A stretch of DNA of 34,928 nt. Origin: Hypsibius dujardini (taxonomy: Eukaryota > Tardigrada > Eutardigrada > Parachela > Hypsibiidae). The notes under the pieces are model-generated. The model did no database searches, was not told where the DNA came from, and saw only the letters and a program-made list of their open reading frames with translations. The stretch lies in NCBI GenBank assembly GCA_001579985.1, contig LRSR01008132.1:1-34928 (forward strand). Reading direction: 5' to 3'. Both the position numbers and the translations under genes were made by a program. Below are positions 17,120 through 26,789 of the stretch, piece after piece; positions within the stretch are counted from its first letter, which is position 1; each line of letters starts with the position of its first letter.

Positions 17120-18365
17120 AACGCGGAGTTTATTGATGCGACCTTGCAGAATAGTTTCGCTATCGCGCGTAAATAAACCCTCACGTAGACAATCGACGAT
17201 TGACCGGCCTAACCCCCATTAATCACTGATTGCATATGGGATGGTCCCCTTTATTCATACTGATTGAATTGTTTGGTTTTTGGGTACCATTTCGCGGAGA
17301 CTTGCACCAAATTATTTACCAATTTCGGTGATTGTTCCGGTTTTGGAGCACCTTTCTAATTTCATGTTGCCGCGCCTTTTGGATAAACGCGCGTATCTGT
17401 TGATAATGGGAAAGAGGAACAGTAAACGGCAAATACGTAACATGGGCCTGGTCATTTGTGATGCGACAACAGAGCGCTCAAGAAATGAACAATCACAGAA
17501 AAGCAACTTCTAACACCGTTTACCTGCTGGTATGCCCCAATCAACCGGCAATATGGCCGCATTAACAGGAGGATAACTACCGTCCACTGCTTGCAGGATC
17601 ATAATTCTCAGTTTCGATGCAATTAACACCATATAATAATAGCACTGTGTTTACGTATAATTTGCAAAAATCACCGATCAAGTATAATCAACGACAAGAT
17701 TGAGTACACTGGAGGGTCCGGGGTATGAGCAAAGGGGCGGAGCAGGGCGTTGACTGTATGGCATGGACGAATCACCCCGATTCAAAATCATTCTAGTTCA
17801 AGCTTGGGTCAAGGCCAGGTCGGCATGGACTCTTTCTTTCGTTACGTACACTTTTTTCTTTCGGCACGACAGAATGTTATTGCTTGAAAATATTGCATAT
17901 TTACAGTGATAAACTCTTATTTTAATTTATTAATGTAGTCGCTAGACTAGTTGTTTTATTTCCCCGTTCAATTCGCGATCGCGTTGAGCCTGCATGACAC
18001 GATTCTTTCTTCTTTTTCGTCTTCTCTCAGGGGTTAATGGATCTTGTTGGTAAACAGATCGAGCAATAATAAGACCGAGAAATAGACGCATTATTGAGAA
18101 AGTGCAGGTAGTCTTTATTCTGCAGCAGCCTTGCCTGTACTTTTATCTGTTTGTTCTCTTATACTAGTACAAGCCAAGCTCGGGCTTCGCCCTCGCTTGT
18201 TTAATTTGAATGGTTATACATGGGCAATGAGTGACTGGGCAGATATGACGAAGTTGTGACACAAAACTTGTAACGAAGTTCATTTCAATCCATTCAAAAT
18301 ATGAACTTGTAAAATGTTTCACTTTTCTGCACGCTCAGCCCATTACCACTATATGATGAGAACAG
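17120..18365. other. Gene-poor intergenic stretch
   Basis: Only short open frames without family resemblance. A small hairpin (AAGCTCGGGCTTCGCCC region, about 18172-18200) is the only structure noted. Confidence 0.4.
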
Positions 18366-18538
18366 AAACATTTCCGAAATAGCAACGCAGGTCAATCCTG
18401 AAGCCAGGAAGCTTACCTAGAAGCTGATTTTTTAGCTCCACTTCCGCATCTGTGATCTCCGCTTCGCGCGTGTATGTCTTTTAATTCGTCAAGTAGCAAA
18501 TACATCATGTTCAAAGGATTGGCGTAGGACATTCCAAA
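18366..18538 (-). pseudogene. Decayed coding fragment, copy 1 (unidentified)
   Basis: About 170 bp matching 26115-26275 in the same orientation. On the minus strand the first half of both copies reads MSYANPLNM...LLLDE. A different frame of the second half reads EITDAEVEL then GFRIDLRC in both, so it derives from protein-coding sequence. In this copy a good acceptor (TTTTTATTAGGCAG) precedes 18538. MSYANP resembles the TM7 start of peptide GPCRs, but the rest does not support that strongly. I do not recognise the family. Confidence 0.45.
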
Positions 18539-18544
18539 CTGCCT

Positions 18545-20025
18545 AATAAAAAATTCAATATGATATGCGAAAAAGCAATATCATTACACTATTTTACAAA
18601 ACTCAAAACAGAATCAGTTTGAAGTTGGATAACCCAATTTTTCAGATTTTCGCAACGGTTTATTTCTAGCGTGAGAAGTATGTCGTCTTTTAACTTCAAA
18701 CTCTACCCAAGGATGCAAATTGACCATATAATTCTGAGGAATTTTACCATTTGATGAAAAATATCAATGGAAGAAAAATCAGAATGGGAATCAAAAGAGT
18801 CAAACAGCCATTTTCAATGCGGGGATACCAAAGAATGCTCTTCTTACAACCTGTTGCAGCCACTGTGAACTTCTGCTTAATCAGAACCTAAACATCTAGT
18901 AAATGCATTTGAAATTAATGATTGAGAAAATTAGACAAGAAACCCGACAAAGAGCCCCGTACTTAACTGTACTTTTTTCCATCAGGGTTTTGAGACCATT
19001 TCACATCCAAGCTCGTCGGGGTGCTCATAACGGTTAAATCAAACCTCCCAGTGACGTTTTATAGAGTCCGAGAGCCGATGTCTAATATGAAACCGTTAAA
19101 TAAAGCTTTCATAGCCGCAAACACTAAGAAAACATTTTTTGAAATTGAAGAAAAAATCCCTAAAAAATGCCAGTGTTGGAAATCACCATCTGTATGGATG
19201 ACGAAAGTATTGTTTGTTCAAATTATTTTTCATCCACTCAAACACATCGAATTTTAGAGCACTAACTGAGTATCCAATTCAAGTCAGAATGAAAAAATAC
19301 CCATTTTGTTGTTTTGTACAAGCTCCAATGATATCGTCATCCCGCGGTAAGCCGTTTTGTTTACCGACGGCTGTCCGCTGTCCGGTTAACAAAATTTGCC
19401 CTTTCTCAGCAGTTTTAGGACAATTAAGGGCCAAACGAAACAAGAACTGCTTTCAAAGGGGCACATCAAAGATACAAAAATCACCAACTTTTTAAAGCAA
19501 TCAGGCTGTAGATTTTCCAGTGGTTTGAATATTGAGATTCTCACGCCCTAGTCAATATTATTTCGTTGAATTTTTATTTGAGTTCCGAATCTTGTATAAT
19601 GGTTACATAACCTGGTAAAGGGAATCATGTGTTTTCATAAAAAATTGTTTTAAAAAGTCAGAAAAGTGAGAACCTGGTAACAATGTGCAAAAGAAATCTG
19701 TCTCAACTTGGCTGGATAAAGCTTCTGTAATGTGTTTTCTGGATTTTATCTAACCACAAAATCAACACCGTGTGTATAAAAATTTTCCAGAGTACCGAAC
19801 TTCATTTTATTTTGCTCGCAAATAAATCAATGCGGGGGAATAATAACCAATTTGTCCAATTTGAAATATATTATATTCTTGAATAAACATTTCGTTCGCG
19901 TTTAGAAGTGTTTGTTAAGTAAGCCCAGAATCTTGTTTCGGTAATATAAACGGAAAAGATTGTAACTCACTTTAAAAGTACTTTAACTCAATGGAGTCCC
20001 AAATACTCCTAACGATTTATAGGGT
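18545..20025. other. AT-rich intergenic stretch with a repeat copy near its end
   Basis: No gene recognised. Positions 19731-19850 match 28113-28601 in pieces (TGTGTTTTCTGGATTTTAT, then AGTACCGAAC and TTTTGCTCGCAAA). Confidence 0.45.
19731..19850. repeat. Interspersed repeat, compact copy (partner at 28113-28601)
   Basis: Two blocks, TGTGTTTTCTGGATTTTAT and CATTTTATTTTGCTCGCAAA, lie about 50 bp apart here. They are separated by about 390 bp in the partner, so the partner carries an insertion or this copy a deletion. Confidence 0.6.
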
Positions 20026-20604
20026 TTAACCCTCTGAGTGCCGGTCAGCTTACACTGGCTTAATTCTTCCTTCAAACTCCATTTGCTCATCGAGCATTGC
20101 ACTTTTTTGATACGGTTTTTTGTTTTTATCCTCTAACAGAACCATAAAATATAAAGTAAAAACAACTTTTGAAAAAAACTTTCGGAAGTGGTGAGAACTG
20201 ATTAAGCCAAACTTGGCTTAAACTTAAATGGCATGTATACTTACTTGCGGTGCGTGCTGAAAAAAAAATTCCGGGCTTCGAAATTAAAAATGGCCCTAGC
20301 CAACGACCATACCGATGAAATCCAGTTGAAAATGAAATAAACAAGCAATCGAGAGCGGAATGAAAAAATTGAACTCACTAGGAAGATGTTTTGATTCCCT
20401 ATTGGCAAAATGTCAGCTGTTGGCAGGTTGTTGTGTGGAGGCGCAACAGCGCCGTCTGGCGGTACGGCACTAACGGAGCAGGGAAAGTGCCAAATGAACC
20501 CTTTTCATGTCAACCATACAAGTTAGGTACTTTCCCTATTTAAGCCAACTTTGGCTGACCCAGCACTACCCGTATACCTAAACACCCGGCAACCAGAGGG
20601 TTAA
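20026..20604. mobile_element. piggyBac-type non-autonomous element (MITE), TTAA-flanked
   Basis: TTAA at 20026-20029 and 20601-20604 brackets terminal inverted repeats starting CCCTCTGAGTGCCGG on the left and, reverse-complemented, CCCTCTGGTTGCCGGG on the right. TTAA target duplication with CCCT ends is the piggyBac signature. Subterminal inverted blocks with the core TTGGCTTAA occur near both ends, and another palindromic TTAAGCCAAACTTGGCTTAA lies at about 20203-20222. No transposase domain is encoded in the roughly 570 bp, so it would depend on an enzyme from elsewhere. Confidence 0.8.
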
Positions 20605-21140
20605 TAATTTATTGCACACAAACATGATTTGAGGAGAGAAGAGAACCAGATCTTAAACAACCAACACCGAAACCCAACGGAGCAACACTGTATTTTTCAG
20701 AGCTAGCGGCGTTTGAATTGTAGCTGAAAATGTCCTCACTAAACCCAGAACGACATCGGTAACATTATATTGAGATAAGGCCAGGCAATATGGAGAGTCC
20801 TTTTTGACAAAATCCTTTAAACTTGCAGAAATCTTACGAAACTTCAAACTTGATAGTTAACCCGTTTCTGGAAGGCATAAAATTCTCTCAAACTGTAAAT
20901 ACATGTAATTCTTCGTGTTGGCGACTATTACCTATTGTCTTGGGCTGAATAATAAATATAGCGTTTTGTTTCATTCCATTAACTTTAACTCCCCATGCGA
21001 AAGTGGCTCAAAATAATCGTTTCGATGATAATTTTGCACGCTATCATGCTTTGCCGTTCAATGGCACCATTTGGTCTGTTCCATCAATGTGCCGAACAAT
21101 ATTTCAGAAGTCTGCAACAAATATTCCATTTCACATAGTG
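20605..21140. other. Intergenic stretch between the piggyBac-type element and the tectonin-like gene
   Basis: No gene, repeat or regulatory site recognised. Confidence 0.4.
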
Positions 21141-21149
21141 GAATCTAAA

Positions 21150-21155
21150 TTTATT
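21150..21155 (-). terminator. Polyadenylation signal AATAAA of the tectonin-like gene
   Basis: AATAAA on the minus strand about 140 nt downstream of the stop at 21294, a normal spacing for an animal 3' UTR. Confidence 0.5.
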
Positions 21156-21293
21156 GTCCCAGCCTGTGGGCTAAGATTGTTCTGCTCAACGTTCGTTCCC
21201 TCAAACACAGCATTTTCTCATCTAGAACCGCCAGCATTACAAAACGGTCTGATTATGAAAAATCGACCGCATTTTCTGCCAACAATGTCTTCT

Positions 21294-22744
21294 TTATCCA
21301 TTAGAGGCCTTGAACTTGGCGGGAATGTCCTTGACGAAAATGTCCTGATCCGGTGTAATGCAATAAAGTTGGTTCGCGTTTAAGCTGACGAAAATGCAAC
21401 CTTCCTTTGGGGTGTCTTGCTCTTGTAGATCAACGCTTCCTTTTGATATCTGGGAAAGGTACAAATTGCCTCGTGCATTAGCGGCGGCCAAGATGCTTTT
21501 GCCACCAGTACTGGAGAAAACGTCGAAGGCAGCCAGGGGTCTTCCTCCAAACATGACTGGCATTTTCCCCCCAATCACATTTGTTGGTGTAATAAGTACA
21601 TTAACCTGTACCCAGTCAACATTCTGTGTGAACCGACCAACCCAGAGCGTTCCGTTGGTGTCGAGGGCATAAAGAACTTTGCCATCATCAGAATCACCCA
21701 GGACAACCTGTTGAAAGAATCATATCACGTTCGCTTTGCATCGACTGACTTAATTTCTGTGACTTTAACTTTTTTCGGAGAGGTTTTTTCGGATATCAAA
21801 GTTTTCCTAAATAATACCTAAATTATTATGAATACCTCCGTCTGGGATCACAATTATTTACTCATCGATCCCCGAAGGTTAATAAATTTATTTCGATAGT
21901 TTCTGTGTGTTTGACAAGGATATAGATTTATAGAAAATCGTATCCGTTCACTCAAAATCATTGTCAATCTGAAAAAAATTGAATTTAGTACCATTAAATG
22001 GTCCCAAAATTTGGATTCTGATTTTATATTCCGCTCGCTTGCGAGACAAAACCTCCATTTGAGAAACTGAAGCCGCGAGTTTTGTAAAGTTAACAACTTT
22101 AACAAAACACTAAATTTGGTTAAATAGCGCCTCATTTACCTGTTGAGCTCGAAAGAGCTTGCCGTCTGAGACAAGGTTCCAGGACTTGCCGTCGGAGAAG
22201 ACAAAAATCTTTCCATTCTCCGTAAGCACAACCGCGTGATTTGCGTCTTGGCCGTATATCTGCTTGAGAGTGCCGTTAATGTCATTTGGAACTTCCTGAA
22301 ATTAAATGATTAATCTACTCTTTCGACTGTCGTTACAGGTATTGTATTGGTTCAGTTCCCAGCAGTGGTCCTTACCTGTGGCGGGTTCAGGTGTTGATTC
22401 CTGAAGATGGCTGACTGATCGAATACCTTTGTGATGGACCAAATCGTCCCGTCCGCACACGAACTCACCGAAATCACTGCCTCCATTTCAATTTCCCATT
22501 CTTTGCTTTCGGGCGTGTAGAAAATAAGGTTGTTATACGGTGTGAGGGCCATCAGAGGTCCATGGGAACTGATCTGGTAGGCAATGCCTTTGGCTGGGAC
22601 TCGCGCATTATGCTGGGGAAGATTGGGGTCTCTGAATTGATGTTGTTTGAGAAATTGTCCTTCTGTCGATATGTTGGTCCATAGCTCGCTGATAACAGAA
22701 TCGAAGCAGACGCAAAAGAAGAGCGTTGCGAATGATGCTCGCAT
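21294..22744 (-). CDS. Secreted tectonin/propeller-like protein
   Basis: Secreted protein of 312 residues. Exons 22744-22376, 22295-22140 and 21707-21294 join in phase 0 with good splice sites. The signal peptide is at about 1-19 (FATLFFCVCF). Repeating units have a Trp, then a strand ending in GT(I/L)W or a similar turn: W83 with ISVSSCADGTIWSIT, W162 with VLYALDTNGTLWVG, and W207. DANHAVVLTENGKIFVFS fits the same pattern. This resembles tectonin/tachylectin-type beta-propeller blades, which in other animals bind sugars or bacterial surfaces. The assignment rests on repeat pattern only. An AATAAA at 21155-21150 gives a 3' UTR of about 140 nt. Confidence 0.75.
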
Positions 22745-24610
22745 TCTTGCGCGATCTTTTAGCTGGCAGGCAGATGGATCCGAAAATGTTTTTCACTCGG
22801 AAAATGTTTCACTGGTAAAGAAGATGATGTCCAGCTTTTTAAACACCCTTTAAACAAGGCAGAAAGCAACGACTGCAGCTCAGTCTTCAAACGGATACGT
22901 TGGTCATACGCACTCTAAGATTAGTTAGCTGGTCGAATCTGTAGAGACTGTTACTTAGCTAGAGCGAGAAGCCGTAAAAAATATTAACACGCAAAAAAGT
23001 CCAAACCGGTGTAATGTTCGATGAGTATTTCAGCAAGCCGAAGTTATATGTTCTGCTAAGCTTTCGGCTGACGTATTTTCGCAAGTTTTACTGGAATGCC
23101 TGTGGTACTGACTAGAAGTAACGAAAGACCATAATGAGCATGCGGAATAACAATTCGTTTGTCAGTTTGATTATCTTGACACACGATAAATTGTACGACG
23201 GTTAATTTCCTCTAACGAATGCTGCTCAGGGTTGCTAATGCCAATCCAGATAAGATAAGATAAAATAATGGTTACGGCCTGCCTGAATTTTTTCTGCAAA
23301 ATAATATGAGTCATGTGATGGCGTGATCATAAATAGAAAAGCCGGTCTCACCAATGGAACAAATGCCGTTGCTGGAGCGACCTCGCATACTGATGAAAAA
23401 TAACGGATGTATAGTAGAAGGAGCTTTCTGAAAATTTTACAAAATTAATTCACAGAAAAGAGTCTACGAAAGTCTACGAAATTTATTGTTCGAAATGTTG
23501 GATCTTAAAGAGACACCAGTTCTATAGCGGAGTAAATTCTTTGAACCAGATTGTTTGAGTTAATTTTGTAAATTTCATGCTTGTGTAGTATTTTTTTCGT
23601 CAAAAAAAAGACAGCGATGAAAATAAAAATAGTTCCATGGTGGTACTTGGGGCGCTGGTACGGTATTGGAAACTGTTGGAAAAAGATCGTTGTCTTATTT
23701 TCGAAAAAAAATTGCATGCATCTTACCAAATTAATAGAAGCTAAACATTGTTAAAGACTTAAAAGAGTAGCAGTCTTTCCATGTATGCCATCAAATTATA
23801 TTAAACAAATTCTGACATCGTTGTTTCGAGGCCATACGGTTTTAGACCGCAACAGTCTGTGACGTTGATGCTTACTGTCTATCCACATTTGACATAATAT
23901 AAATCCATTGAGATAGACCATTAAATTTCATAAACTTTTTTCCCTTACTCAATTTTATTCGGGTCAAAATGCGGCAGCCCGGAATTTCAGCTCAAAATTC
24001 ATACTGATATTATTAAGTTTTGAAGATTGCGGAATTGACTAGGGTTTGTTTTCTTAAACAAAAAAATGTAGAACTTGCAAGTTTATCCGTAGCATGAAAC
24101 TACTTTGGTAAAATCGTTTGGATATTTTTTTTGTACTTGTGAAAACATGTATTGCCAAAATTTTAAATGTTTCAAGCTTTCCGTCTTATCAACTATTCTC
24201 CTTTTGTGGGAGTTTTCATCTATTTTTGCATAATGGTCTGGTACTTTAAAACTCATGGGGAGCTATCCACGATTCCAAGATTCCACTATTTGACATCACA
24301 TGTCTCGCCACAAGCTTCGGAAAGAGACTATCAAACTGCTAGACTTTGATCATACTAGTGCAGGTTTGTATCCAATCCGATAACCGCTTGTGAGAATATG
24401 CCGTCTAAATGAAGTGACACGTGCAGCCACCTTTCCTTCCTTAGTATGTCGGATATCTTCTTACGAGATATTGTTAACATACGTAGTTGCACTGACGTTT
24501 GTGCATTACGTATGTTGGCTTTTCCGGTGTCAGGACATCTTGCGAAACATTGTTTTTGCAAAAATACTTGAGGCAGGCCGTAGCGGTATAATCTTGCGTA
24601 AGTTTGACCG
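22745..24610. other. AT-rich intergenic stretch
   Basis: 5' flank of the tectonin-like gene followed by about 1.5 kb without recognisable genes. Only short frames without family resemblance. Confidence 0.4.
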
Positions 24611-24611
24611 C

Positions 24612-24950
24612 CCTGACTCGGGAACGTTTCGGGATTTGACCTCCCAATCGGAATGGTTTTTTTCACAAATACCTGTCCATATATCATGATTTTACATTGG
24701 GGTCTCGGGGTTGCAATAACATTCGTGGTTTCAGAAAAATAATAAGGAAGAAAACAATTCCCCCACCACTTGGTGTTATTGGCCCGAGCTTGATTGATTG
24801 ATTCACTAGCAAGTTTCCGAAGTTTCAATTTCTTTTATCCCAACTAGTAAAAACGTTTGATTCCAAGATGTTTGAAACCCCTCCACTTCGAATTTGATTT
24901 AGATTCGATTGACATCAATAGAATCCTTTTTGGATGTCAGGGGACGGAAC
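24612..24950 (+). repeat. Diverged single arm of the GPCR-intron palindrome
   Basis: This aligns to the left arm at 10871-11201 (or the reverse complement of the right arm). Shared landmarks, with drift, are GACTCGGG, CATTGGGGTCTC, ATTCGATTGACATCA against GTCGATTAACATCA, and GGGGACGGAAC against GGGGGCGGAG. It abuts the GPCR exon copy directly at 24955, so the DNA between arm and exon seen in copy A (about 11202-11849) is absent. Confidence 0.6.
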
Positions 24951-24954
24951 TATA

Positions 24955-25074
24955 GTCCAGCACTGCGCATCGCTTTTCATTTATATCCTCTTTTGGCCAG
25001 ATTATCGAAAAACAATTTTTCGCCTTTGCAACAGACTGACGTCTATCGTCAAGCCCCACGCAAGCATTGGATAG
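24955..25074 (+). pseudogene. Copy of the 3' end of the GPCR last exon, still in frame
   Basis: Forty codons including the stop align to the last 39 residues of the GPCR at 8047-11969. The reading frame is preserved throughout: VQHCASLFIYILFWPDY, then RKTIFRLC, SIVKPHASIG and TAG. SPLIY has become SLFIY. There is no splice acceptor before it, because it follows a palindrome arm directly, and the upstream exons are missing. It is therefore most likely a truncated duplicate. The clean frame suggests the copy is fairly recent, or was once part of a longer functional paralogue. Confidence 0.75.
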
Positions 25075-25099
25075 GTTGTGGTACAAGTAGTGTTAATTA

Positions 25100-25177
25100 C
25101 CGTATGTTCGTGATCTCAAGGGACAGCTAAGTCCCGCCTCCATCGGTAAAGTGTCCCTTGAGATTGCGAGCATACAG
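25100..25177. mobile_element. Foldback MITE of 78 bp, TA-flanked
   Basis: Ends TA-CCGTATGTTCGTGATCTC and GAGATTGCGAGCATACAG-TA are reverse complements with three to four mismatches over about 27 bp, and the inner part of both arms is TCTCAAGGGACA. Copy A of the surrounding duplication (near 11995) lacks it, so it inserted after the duplication or was lost there. Confidence 0.75.
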
Positions 25178-25621
25178 TAAACTTTAAGTCATATTGCATC
25201 TCTTTCCCTATATTTCATTTTCAATCGAAACCAACTTTGCCGGATCGGTTTAGCTTAAAACTTCGCAACGTTTCCCCTTACAGTGCAGCATTTTCGGATC
25301 GCGGTTCGTCAAAAAGAATTCGAATTGTCATTCTCAAATAATACGACAGAAAATTTTAGGAGTTTGAAGATTACTTTAACAGTGCGGACAGATAGGGCGC
25401 TAATTCATTGGAGACTGAAACCTCCCGCTAAACCTCTTCCTCAGTTGTGAGGAGGTACGTGTTCCACTAGATTTTTAACTGTTTGGTTTCATAAAAGCTG
25501 TAGTTGTTCTTCCGGATCAAGTTTGATTCCCCTCAGCGTATTTAAGGCGATTTTCAGAGAGGGTTTTCAAAATGTCTCCAGTTTAATTTAAATTTTTTCA
25601 GTATTTGAGGATGAATTACAT

Positions 25622-25800
25622 AATTTATTTCGTCGGCGAATCTACAAGAACTTGCTTTGCGAAGTTTTAGGGTTGCAAAAATACTGGAAGATTCCATTTT
25701 TCAACTTTGATATACTGATATTCCGACATTTCGTAACTTATTTTATTTCGCCGGTGTGGTACCAGAGAATTATTTTTTGCGGAATTTCAAAGTGCAAAAT
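25622..25800. repeat. Two direct copies of a TTATTTCG(C/T)CGG unit of about 65 bp
   Basis: 25622-25685 and 25741-25800 share TTTATTTCGYCGGYG at the start and a TTTGCGRARTTT-like block. A third copy lies inverted at about 26565-26618. Confidence 0.5.
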
Positions 25801-25864
25801 ATCTACTGCAAGTCAATAGATGGATTGATTGATTGGTCCGGCATTCGTTCAGTGAAATTGATTA

Positions 25865-25965
25865 CTGTAGTGTCGCGTGGAAGTGGTGGGAGCGGCGTTC
25901 GCTTCATGCTAGGGAACCTCGTTCAGAACAAACCCCGCTCACACCACTTCCACGCGGCACTACAG
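25865..25965. mobile_element. Foldback MITE of 101 bp, TA-flanked, CTGTA ends
   Basis: Ends TA-CTGTAGTGTCGCGTGGAA and TTCCACGCGGCACTACAG-TA are reverse complements over 34 bp with two mismatches (both arms include CGTGGAAGTGGTG). It is nearly a full hairpin with a loop of about 30 nt and the same terminal CTGTA as the elements at 8793 and 25100. Confidence 0.8.
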
Positions 25966-26114
25966 TAATTGAGCTGATGTCCTACCGGTTAGATTTATCG
26001 ACTGATTTTGGTTCAACGAGAAACTTTACTTGGCGACCCGACGACAAAGAAACAAGAAAACAATTTCTACTCTTTAAATTTCTCAAACCTTTGAAAAATT
26101 ACTCTAAGTTGGAA

Positions 26115-26275
26115 AAGAGACATTTCCGAAGCAGCAACGCAGGTCAATCCTGAACCCGTGAAGCTGACTTATTAGCTCCACTTCCGCATCTGTGATCTCC
26201 ACTTCTCACGTATGTCTTTTTTATATTCGTCGAGTAGCAACTCAATCATGTTCAAAGGATTTGCGTAGGACATTC
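26115..26275 (-). pseudogene. Decayed coding fragment, copy 2 (unidentified)
   Basis: Partner of 18366-18538. On the minus strand it reads MSYANPLNM then ELLLDE, and in another frame EITDAEVEL then GFRIDLRC. No splice acceptor comparable to copy 1 is visible. It lies inside the inverted-repeat segment 25739-26618. Family not recognised. Confidence 0.45.
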
Positions 26276-26789
26276 GTTATTAAACGATGGTTAGTGATTG
26301 AAACTAAAAATGGAATTGAAAACACTGATCGTTAAAATGGTCAATAAAGCAGTCAATCAAATTAAATTACGCCAAAATTGATTCAATAAGGCAATCGATT
26401 CGTCAAATTATATTTCTGGCCAATCAATCAACCAGTCCGTCAATCACACGCGGTGCGTAAAACCTGCGCAATCAATTAGTTTCACTGGACGAGTGCTAAA
26501 CCAATTAATCAATCGATCAATCAATTGGTTTACAGTGAAACTTTTGCACTACACTAGTATGAAATTTTGAAATTCTGCCAAAACAAAAGTATCTGGTACC
26601 ACACCGGCGAAATAAAATGTTCATCATAAATATGAGACTATCTCAAAAATATAGTGAGTGGCGATTCTGAATTTGACGTTTGAAAATGTTCCCAGGTGAG
26701 ATCGAGAGGACAGTCGGAGAAACTACGGTCACCAACGTCCGCCATCATTGTAGTTGACGTGCCGCTGCCGACGGATGGCTCGCCGATTG

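Larger units (their letters stand above)
24955..25570. repeat. Duplicated block: GPCR last-exon end plus 3' flank (copy B)
   Basis: Same-orientation partner of 11850-12650, with the foldback at 25100-25177 as an extra insertion and without the 289-bp MITE. Similarity fades after CAGCGTATTTAAGGC and TTTTCAGAGAGG near 25560. Confidence 0.8.
25739..26618. mobile_element. Segment of about 880 bp bounded by inverted repeats, carrying a coding fragment
   Basis: The left end 25739-25765 (ATTTCGCCGGTGTGGTACCA) recurs exactly inverted at 26592-26618, with weaker inverted similarity for another 30-35 bp inward. Inside are the foldback at 25865-25965, the coding fragment at 26115-26275 and an AATC-rich stretch (26320-26540). 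A transposon that captured a gene fragment is one reading. Inverted copies of a local repeat around unrelated DNA is the other. Confidence 0.5.

Noticed and set aside
21003-21383. Plus-strand frame of 126 codons
   Set aside because: It overlaps the 3' UTR and the last exon of the tectonin-like gene on the other strand and shows no family resemblance.
24355-24828. Minus-strand frame of 157 codons
   Set aside because: Half of it is the diverged palindrome arm; the translation shows no domain and no conservation with the other arms.
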